From a virus, in the IMG/VR virus record IMGVR_UViG_3300031651_000011, positions 1-34,138 of that record: DNA of 34,138 nucleotides. The stretch is one strand, 5' to 3'. Both the position numbers and the translations under genes were made by a program. How positions within the stretch are numbered: position 1 is the first letter of the stretch; the number at the start of each line of letters is the position of its first letter. The notes beneath the pieces were generated by a model, which worked only from the letters and a program-made list of their open reading frames with translations, had not been told where the DNA came from and ran no database searches. Shown piece after piece: positions 29,769 to 34,138 of this stretch.

Positions 29769-30275
29769 TTATATCAATAGCTTTGTTTCCTTCTTCAGCC
29801 AAGATAATACTCGGACTGTATGAAAGCCCCCTGGTAGTAACAGCCACAACTTCTCCCGATTAAACCCACTTACCATAGGAGCGCAAATATCGAGCCATAA
29901 GATATTGTCAATATTTTCTTGGAAGTATGCTTTTAATGCCCTGCGAAAAGTAACATCAGAGGCAATACAGCCCGACAACCCATAGCCTTTTAGCTTCGTG
30001 CCTACCCGGGTAATGTTATAGGGCGGGTCTAAAACTACCCAATCCCAATGTCTCTTGTCTGTCTTGATAAAGTCCTTAACATCACAGTTCAGTGTAGCAT
30101 TATTGTGTTCAATGTCTACTCGTTCATTGCCTATCAGGCTTGAACCGCTGAAAAGGTGAAGCACCATGCCGGCAATATGAGACTCTATAATACCCTGAAC
30201 AGTTTTGGTGAACGCCCCAGGGTAAGAGGAATTATTAAACCCCATCCCCAAGACTTCAAATTCAAATCTTCTCAT
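29769..30275 (-). CDS. DNA methyltransferase (DPPY type)
   Basis: This 168-residue protein has the catalytic motif D83-P-P-Y86 in WVVLDPPYNITR, typical of N6-adenine or N4-cytosine methyltransferases. Motif I-like VLHLFSGSSLIGNERVDIEH lies before it, and LWLLLPGGFHTVRVLSWLKK closes the fold. It is short and has no target-recognition domain, so it is a minimal phage enzyme. Its ATG overlaps the nuclease gene's stop (ATGA). It may modify phage DNA to resist host restriction; target sequence unknown. Confidence 0.8.
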   Translation of the reverse strand: MRRFEFEVLGMGFNNSSYPGAFTKTVQGIIESHIAGMVLHLFSGSSLIGNERVDIEHNNATLNCDVKDFIKTDKRHWDWVVLDPPYNITRVGTKLKGYGLSGCIASDVTFRRALKAYFQENIDNILWLDICAPMVSGFNREKLWLLLPGGFHTVRVLSWLKKETKLLI

Positions 30276-30583
30276 ATCCTCAGAATCTCAGCGATCCCCT
30301 CAATGTCCCCAGGGCGCCACAGGTAAACCTCGGCACCACAGGCTTTCAGGTCGTCAAAGGTTTCCTGCTGCTCCGGGGTCATTTTCCCCTTCTCGCTCTT
30401 GAGTTCTGCAAAAATCACCCGCTTTTGTTCCCTATTCGTCAGTAATAAGTCTAGCGTGCCCTTCGGGGAATGTATTGATGTCCAGGTGAATCGGAAACGC
30501 CAGTGGTATATCTTACAGAGATCCCGGACCCACTCCCTCAGGTCTCGCTCGGTGACGGGGATGCGGTTAATCTGCCTTTGCAT
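30272..30583 (-). CDS. VRR-NUC domain endonuclease
   Basis: This 103-residue protein has the PD-(D/E)xK core: SPKGTLDLLLTN (Asp near 45), VIFAELKSEKGKMTPEQQET (Glu-x-Lys near 60-62) and AEVYLWRPGDIEGIAEIL. This is the classic VRR-NUC layout. Phage VRR-NUC proteins cut branched or flap DNA in replication and recombination. The ATG at 30583 is five bases from an AGGGG site; GTG and ATG codons at 30589 and 30586 are alternatives. It overlaps the preceding gene. Confidence 0.85.
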   Translation of the reverse strand: MQRQINRIPVTERDLREWVRDLCKIYHWRFRFTWTSIHSPKGTLDLLLTNREQKRVIFAELKSEKGKMTPEQQETFDDLKACGAEVYLWRPGDIEGIAEILRI

Positions 30584-31049
30584 CATCACCCCTTGGTAAT
30601 TGAAGATTATGGTCTAGCATGGCTTGATAAAGTGTTTTACCCTGGCCTGTTTCCATATAAGGTAAGAATATCTGGTCAATAGTCACCATTTCGGCCTCTA
30701 GGATTGCCACTTGAGCCCGGACCCAATCTTTAAGTATTCTCCAGGCCACCCTACTTGCTTGTTCCTTTATCTTGACCTTTCGCTGCTCCTGGTATTTCGT
30801 GTCCCATGGCCTACGATTAGAGGATGCCAGTTGTTTAAGAAGGACTGCTTCAACTTTGCCCATGTTAGCGGGAAGACGAAAGGGAGTATCCCCGTAAGGC
30901 GTGGTGATGATAAATGCCAATCCCACCGGCTGGTTATCCTGGTAGTCCATCAGAATATGCGTGGCGCCATGAGCCACTAATATGCCCTGAATTTCGCCAA
31001 TAGACTTCAAGGCCGCTACTGTCGTAGTGTAATTAGCTATCTTGGTCAC
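30567..31049 (-). CDS. Conserved-type phage protein in the replication module
   Basis: This 160-residue protein starts with GTG at 31049, overlapping the upstream stop as GTGA, with a GAAGGGG site. The frame continues 48 codons upstream, but only in the alternative frame of the preceding gene. The N-terminal half has mixed beta strands (ILMDYQDNQPVGLAFIITTP, TPFRLPANMGKVEAVLLKQL). The C-terminal half is a long amphipathic helix (VAWRILKDWVRAQVAILEAE) ending FLPYME. It may be a single-stranded-DNA or replication accessory protein; no firm family was identified. Confidence 0.65.
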   Translation of the reverse strand: MTKIANYTTTVAALKSIGEIQGILVAHGATHILMDYQDNQPVGLAFIITTPYGDTPFRLPANMGKVEAVLLKQLASSNRRPWDTKYQEQRKVKIKEQASRVAWRILKDWVRAQVAILEAEMVTIDQIFLPYMETGQGKTLYQAMLDHNLQLPRGDDAKAD

Positions 31050-31279
31050 TTCTTGCCCCCCTTCTTCTGAGGCTTCAGCCACCGCAGCAGCCCTTCCAGG
31101 AATGACACGGGGAGCTTCTGCCCGCCGTCCAGGATGCTCTCCTTGTCCAATTCCCGATTGAACCCCGCTCCTACTCCGATGTAGGCTTTCCATTCCCCAG
31201 TGAGCTCGTCTTCCCCGACTATGATGCCGACTGTCCCCCCGCGCATGTCGCTAAACCAGTAATCAGCTAGAACCTTCAT
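31046..31279 (-). CDS. Small beta-rich phage protein
   Basis: This 77-residue protein (MKVLADYWFSDMRGGTVGII, then GEWKAYIGVGAGFNRELDKE) has an N-terminal beta-strand pattern and a C-terminal basic lysine-rich helix (LLRWLKPQKKGGKK). A GGAGG site stands before the ATG at 31279, which lies in the last codons of the upstream gene. The function is unknown. The overlaps with both neighbours indicate an operon. Confidence 0.6.
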   Translation of the reverse strand: MKVLADYWFSDMRGGTVGIIVGEDELTGEWKAYIGVGAGFNRELDKESILDGGQKLPVSFLEGLLRWLKPQKKGGKK

Positions 31280-31775
31280 GCTTTACCTCCTCCAGATATT
31301 TGGATTTGAGGGATTGATAAGACTTATTCCGAGTAATGTCCCAACCGAACCAGCCGTTTATAGACCACCTTTCTAGTGTCTCAAATATCTCCCCTATCCT
31401 CTGCTGGATAATAGGCTCATAGAGAGCTTTGCAAACCTTCATAACCCGTTCCGCTTGTCCTCCTGGTATCATGTTCTCGGTTTCAGCTAGCGTATGCACG
31501 ATATTACGATACAGATTATTCTCCCAATCATCGCTCAATTCTAGTGGTTCGCCTCCCAGCGTTTTGATTAGAGGCTCATAATAAGCTACATCGGCTTGAG
31601 TTAATTCATAAACTTTGTTGCATAGGCTCATTAGCTTGCTGTTAATATCAGCTATATATTCAGAGTCATAATTGGTTTGTTGCCTGCACCATGAGTGAAC
31701 CTCAAAATAATTCCGTAGCATTTGAACGTACCCATATAGTCCTCTTATTTGTTCACTCAATACATCTGGTTTCAT
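31263..31775 (-). CDS. Helical phage protein of unknown function
   Basis: This 170-residue protein is almost all alpha-helical, tyrosine- and asparagine-rich at the start (IRGLYGYVQMLRNYFEVHSW), with RIGEIFETLERWSINGWFGW and DITRNKSYQSLKSKYLEEVK near the end. It lies between the DnaD-like gene and the small beta gene. It could serve as a replication partner such as a helicase loader, but no motif supports this; function open. Confidence 0.6.
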   Translation of the reverse strand: MKPDVLSEQIRGLYGYVQMLRNYFEVHSWCRQQTNYDSEYIADINSKLMSLCNKVYELTQADVAYYEPLIKTLGGEPLELSDDWENNLYRNIVHTLAETENMIPGGQAERVMKVCKALYEPIIQQRIGEIFETLERWSINGWFGWDITRNKSYQSLKSKYLEEVKHEGSS

Positions 31776-31809
31776 TTCAATCCTCCTTTCGCTGTTCTTT
31801 CATTGCCTA

Positions 31810-32520
31810 TCAGTGGGAGATAGGTTTGCCTGCCTTCTTACCATATTTCGACCAATGCTTCAGGATGCCCCCGATATATCCCCAATCAGGATGATTGGCC
31901 CGGCACGCTTCTCTAATCGCATCAACAACCCACCAGGGAGAGTATCGCCCACAGGCAATCTTTATTTCTTCTTCTACATCTTCTGAGACAGTGGCTCCGA
32001 GCAAAATGTTTTCCTGATAAAACTCTATTGCTTTTTTTATTTTACTTTCTGAGTTAAAAGACTGAACTAAACTTTCTTCTTGTTTAGTTTCTTCTTTATC
32101 TTTAACTTTATCTTTAGTTTTATCTTTAACTTTAACTTGTGTTAGACCTACTCCGTCTTTACTCCGTCCTAACTCTGGAGTAAAAGGTGGGATTTGCGAT
32201 GCACTTTCCTTATCTTTTCGCAATCCTGGCTGATGTTTTTCAAAGTTTTTCATCAATAAATAGTGCCCACCGGGCGCCGAATAACGCAAAATTAAGCCCT
32301 GGTGTTCCAGTTCCACCAGATATTTTTCAATGGTTTGGGCTTTCATTGAGCGCCGGGGGAAGACAATACTTTTCACAGTTTGAGCATCACCATACATGCG
32401 TCCTTCGCAATCGAGATGCGTTATAAGCCAGGTAAATAACAGCCTAACTGTATCGCTCGACAGAGCGTCTACCTTCTCGTCCAGGCTGATAGCCTTGCTT
32501 ACAAATCTACCGCGAGCCAT
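31810..32520 (-). CDS. DnaD-like replication initiation protein
   Basis: The product has 236 residues. The N-terminal domain (about 1-95) is a winged helix: LDEKVDALSSDTVRLLFTWL, FPRRSMKAQTIEKYLVELEH, GLILRYSAPGGHYLLMKNF. A charged linker of lysine-aspartate repeats (about 125-150) precedes a C-terminal DnaD-like domain (about 160-232): YQENILLGATVSEDVEEEI and PDWGYIGGILKHWSKYGK. This domain order matches phage replisome organisers. The linker is encoded by a short TTTATCTTT-type repeat. It probably binds the origin and recruits the helicase. Confidence 0.75.
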   Translation of the reverse strand: MARGRFVSKAISLDEKVDALSSDTVRLLFTWLITHLDCEGRMYGDAQTVKSIVFPRRSMKAQTIEKYLVELEHQGLILRYSAPGGHYLLMKNFEKHQPGLRKDKESASQIPPFTPELGRSKDGVGLTQVKVKDKTKDKVKDKEETKQEESLVQSFNSESKIKKAIEFYQENILLGATVSEDVEEEIKIACGRYSPWWVVDAIREACRANHPDWGYIGGILKHWSKYGKKAGKPISH

Positions 32521-32526
32521 TATCTC

Positions 32527-32673
32527 TCATTTCCTCGCCTCATCCCGGAGTCGCTTTGCCTCTTCGTTTGCCCACCTTCTTATCTTGTCCGTTGTCTTTC
32601 GCGGAACTCCGAGCTCGTCTAATCGCGAAGCAATCTCGCGAATCCGCTTTATATCTGCTTTTGTTTTAGCCAT
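32527..32673 (-). CDS. Small basic helical protein upstream of the replication gene
   Basis: This 48-residue protein (AKTKADIKRIREIASRLDEL, then a KTTDKIRRWANEEAKRLRDE segment) forms two amphipathic helices and could bind DNA or a partner. The ATG at 32673 has AGGAG at good spacing. A longer frame starting at 32781 would pass through the hairpin 32713-32735 and is not supported by a ribosome site. Confidence 0.6.
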   Translation of the reverse strand: MAKTKADIKRIREIASRLDELGVPRKTTDKIRRWANEEAKRLRDEARK

Positions 32674-32712
32674 TCGGCATCTCCTGTCATAATTACCCCC
32701 TATAAAGTGATA

Positions 32713-32735
32713 GCGGGGGTCGGTCAGGCCCCCGC
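32713..32735. promoter_or_regulatory. GC-rich hairpin in a 220-base gene-free stretch
   Basis: GCGGGGG (32713-32719) and CCCCCGC (32729-32735) form a 7-bp perfect stem with a nine-base loop. No T-run follows in either direction. It lies about 40 bases before the 48-residue gene and could control its translation or transcription. The rest of 32674-32893 shows no convincing minus-strand gene. Confidence 0.45.
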
Positions 32736-32893
32736 CACCTATATGAAAGGAGTGAGAAGTATGAAGATAGTTAATAGTCATTCCTATACTCTCTATAACG
32801 CCTTTAGCTTACTCCGCTATTCCCTTAATGGCCTCGTCCTCTTACCGATACTCGTCAGCACCAGGGGCCATCCCTCAGCGAAGGCGTTAAGTC

Positions 32894-33151
32894 TTAGCTC
32901 TCTACGGTTGCCGGCTCTTTTGCCTCTTCCAGTGGCAGCTTTTGTTGAGGGCTGGTGAAGGTCACATCGACATGGTGGCCAGCCCGGAGAGTGTACATCA
33001 CATCATCCATCTTGCCAGGCGGACCGACAAACTCTATCGTCACCGAGGTAACGATATCGCGGTCAATGACCTCTCCCTTCTTAGTTTCCTCGACAATCTT
33101 ACTCTTGACCTCTAGCTTTTCTGTCTGGACTTTTACTTCGACTTTAGCCAT
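32894..33151 (-). CDS. Small beta-strand phage protein
   Basis: This 85-residue protein's strongly charged N-terminal half (AKVEVKVQTEKLEVKSKIVE) is followed by SVTIEFVGPPGKMDDVMYTL, a two-strand/helix element, and GHHVDVTFTSPQ. The strong AAAGGAGG site supports the start. It might be a small scaffold for replication proteins, but no family assignment is possible from sequence alone. Confidence 0.65.
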   Translation of the reverse strand: MAKVEVKVQTEKLEVKSKIVEETKKGEVIDRDIVTSVTIEFVGPPGKMDDVMYTLRAGHHVDVTFTSPQQKLPLEEAKEPATVES

Positions 33152-33188
33152 GTGTTTCCTCCTTTACTAACTTATTCTGCATAGAATT

Positions 33189-33401
33189 TCAGCTTGCTTT
33201 CTCCAAGAATGAATTGTGGTATGTTGTGTGTGAATTAGGACTACCCCCTACTGTGCTTACGCGTGTACATTTTCTATCTCTGCTGTAGCCGACAACGATA
33301 AATACCTTTTAGCTTGCAGTGTTCTGCAAACTACCACCAGCAGGATATAGCCTCTCAAGCGCCTCTCTAGTTAATCTAACTTTACTACCTTTCTGAAACA
33401 T
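33189..33401 (-). pseudogene. Small KOW/SH3-like gene split by an in-frame TAA
   Basis: An ATG at 33401 with a perfect AGGAGGT site opens a frame of 30 codons (MFQKGSKVRLTREALERLYP, then AGGSLQNTAS) ending in TAA at 33309-33311. In the same frame 39 further sense codons continue the same fold (KVFIVVGYSRDRKCTRVSTV to NSFLEKAS) to a TGA at 33189-33191. Read through, the 70-residue product resembles small SH3/KOW-like phage proteins, which have KVRLTREALE at the start and a C-terminal HxSFLE motif (here HNSFLE). The start lies inside the end of the MBL gene. A nonsense mutation is most likely; readthrough or a sequencing error are alternatives. Confidence 0.65.
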
Positions 33402-34092
33402 AAGTACCTCCTACATAAACCGGTTTGCCTGTTATTTCCTGCACCTTTCGCTTGAACATATCTGCGTCAGAGTTGTTATCGCTCAGGTGGAGCAGATGTA
33501 TTTCTTTGACCTTGCTCAAGTCATTTGCCCGGAGCATCCCAACTAACGTCTCTAGGCTCATGTGGTCCTGGAGAATCGACCGCCTTAGCTCTGATGAAGG
33601 GGTGTTATCCTTGAGCAGAGGCGAGCTGTAATTCGCCTCAATCATAAGGTGCGTTAGCCCTTCAAATCTGTGGGCAATATAAGCCGTATCAGTGGCGAAA
33701 AGAAGTTTCTCGTGGAATTGGTCAGCCATTAGGAAACCGAGGGGCTCAGCAGCGCCGTGATGCAACTGGAAGGGTTTTATCGCCCAGGTGCCGATATGGA
33801 ATTGCGTCAGTGCCTCAATGATATGTAACCTATGCCCCTGTAGTTTAAGGGCCTCAGCAGTCCCGCGGCTCATATAACAATCTATGCCCGCCCTCATAAC
33901 CTCATGCGCTGCCTTTGCGTGGTCTTGATGTTCGTGTGAGATAAGGCAGCCGGCCAGCAGGGATACTTCAAAGTTTAAGCCTTGCTGAATAAGGCGAAAT
34001 GGAATACCGGCCTCCAGGAGCAACGGCGTTTTGCCGTCGCTCACAAAGTAAGCGTTACCACTGCTCCCGGAAGCCAGTATTTTTATCTCCAT
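33385..34092 (-). CDS. MBL-fold metallohydrolase (YycJ/WalJ-like)
   Basis: The product has 235 residues with the metallo-beta-lactamase core: opening MEIKILASGSSGNAYFVSDG, the zinc motif H53-E-H55-x-D57-H58 (ISHEHQDHAKAAHEV), a further His near 114-115 in FQLHHGAAEPLGFL, an Asp in LLFATDTAYIAHR and LLHLSDNNSDADMF near the end. This pattern matches the small nuclease-like MBL proteins of the YycJ/WalJ group, also found in phage replication and recombination modules. It sits at the head of the window's early genes, preceded by the stop of an upstream gene. The DNA substrate is unproven. Confidence 0.85.
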   Translation of the reverse strand: MEIKILASGSSGNAYFVSDGKTPLLLEAGIPFRLIQQGLNFEVSLLAGCLISHEHQDHAKAAHEVMRAGIDCYMSRGTAEALKLQGHRLHIIEALTQFHIGTWAIKPFQLHHGAAEPLGFLMADQFHEKLLFATDTAYIAHRFEGLTHLMIEANYSSPLLKDNTPSSELRRSILQDHMSLETLVGMLRANDLSKVKEIHLLHLSDNNSDADMFKRKVQEITGKPVYVGGTYVSER

Positions 34093-34093
34093 C

Positions 34094-34138
34094 TCAGAAT
34101 TCCATAACCTCTTGCGAACACCGTTTAGCCTTGCAGAA
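34094..34138 (-). CDS. C-terminal end of an upstream gene
   Basis: A frame enters from the right edge and stops with TGA at 34094-34096, one base before the MBL start. The last 14 residues, FCKAKRCSQEVMEF, have a Cys-x-Cys-like cluster reminiscent of the end of DUF2800 or Cas4/RecB-type nucleases. The short length makes this only a hint. Confidence 0.4.
   Translation of the reverse strand, partial: FCKAKRCSQEVMEF

Noticed and set aside
32761-32958. Plus-strand frame of 65 codons with a GGAG site
   Set aside because: It overlaps the minus-strand gene at 32894-33151, is antisense to the early operon, has a low-complexity leucine-rich composition and no recognisable domain. The ribosome-site match alone is not enough.

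Overview
The window is most of the genome of a tailed double-stranded DNA phage or prophage (Caudoviricetes). Nearly every gene lies on the minus strand, so the genome reads right to left. The hallmarks are a terminase pair, a portal, a scaffold, a P22-type coat protein, a short-tail adaptor, and one virion protein of 2283 residues. No tail-tube, tape-measure or sheath gene was recognised, so a podovirus-like particle is most likely. The host cannot be fixed from the sequence. The membrane-gene style and the absence of any recognisable endolysin would fit a Chloroflexota (Dehalococcoidia-like) host, but this is inference.

Reading in the direction of transcription: 34138-29547 is an early or replication module. 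It holds the tail of an upstream gene, an MBL-fold hydrolase, a small gene split by an in-frame stop, a DnaD-like replication protein, a VRR-NUC nuclease, a DNA methyltransferase and several small unknowns. It ends at a strong terminator (29462-29525). Next come a LuxR-type HTH gene, a small gene and a cysteine-rich protein (28535-29455). Then follows a control region (28253-28554) with a promoter, an 11-bp-phased repeat array, a palindrome, an atypical tRNA and a second terminator. This order resembles a lambda-type late switch.

28234-3307 is the late operon: a small basic peptide, a holin-like protein, a membrane protein, a frameshifted zinc-ribbon gene, small and large terminase subunits, a membrane coiled-coil protein, the portal, two small genes, the giant polyvalent protein with an ADP-ribosyltransferase-like domain, an HExxH protein, the scaffold and the major capsid protein. 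These are followed by a glycosyltransferase and a methyltransferase, an HNH endonuclease on the opposite strand, a small DUF3008-like gene, the adaptor, and about ten tail, fibre and beta-sandwich decoration genes. The operon ends at a terminator at 3172-3201.

3162-1 is an accessory region. It has two related DUF5658-like membrane proteins, one plus-strand membrane-anchored gene with its own promoter (a candidate lysogenic-conversion gene), a divergent promoter region, a small HTH protein, a stand-alone tyrosine-recombinase C-terminus, a YopX-like gene and an ASCH-like gene.

Several genes under 60 codons were found by reading between the longer frames: 2048-2212, 11433-11606, 23453-23593, 28127-28234 and two interrupted genes at 27459-27651 and 33189-33401.
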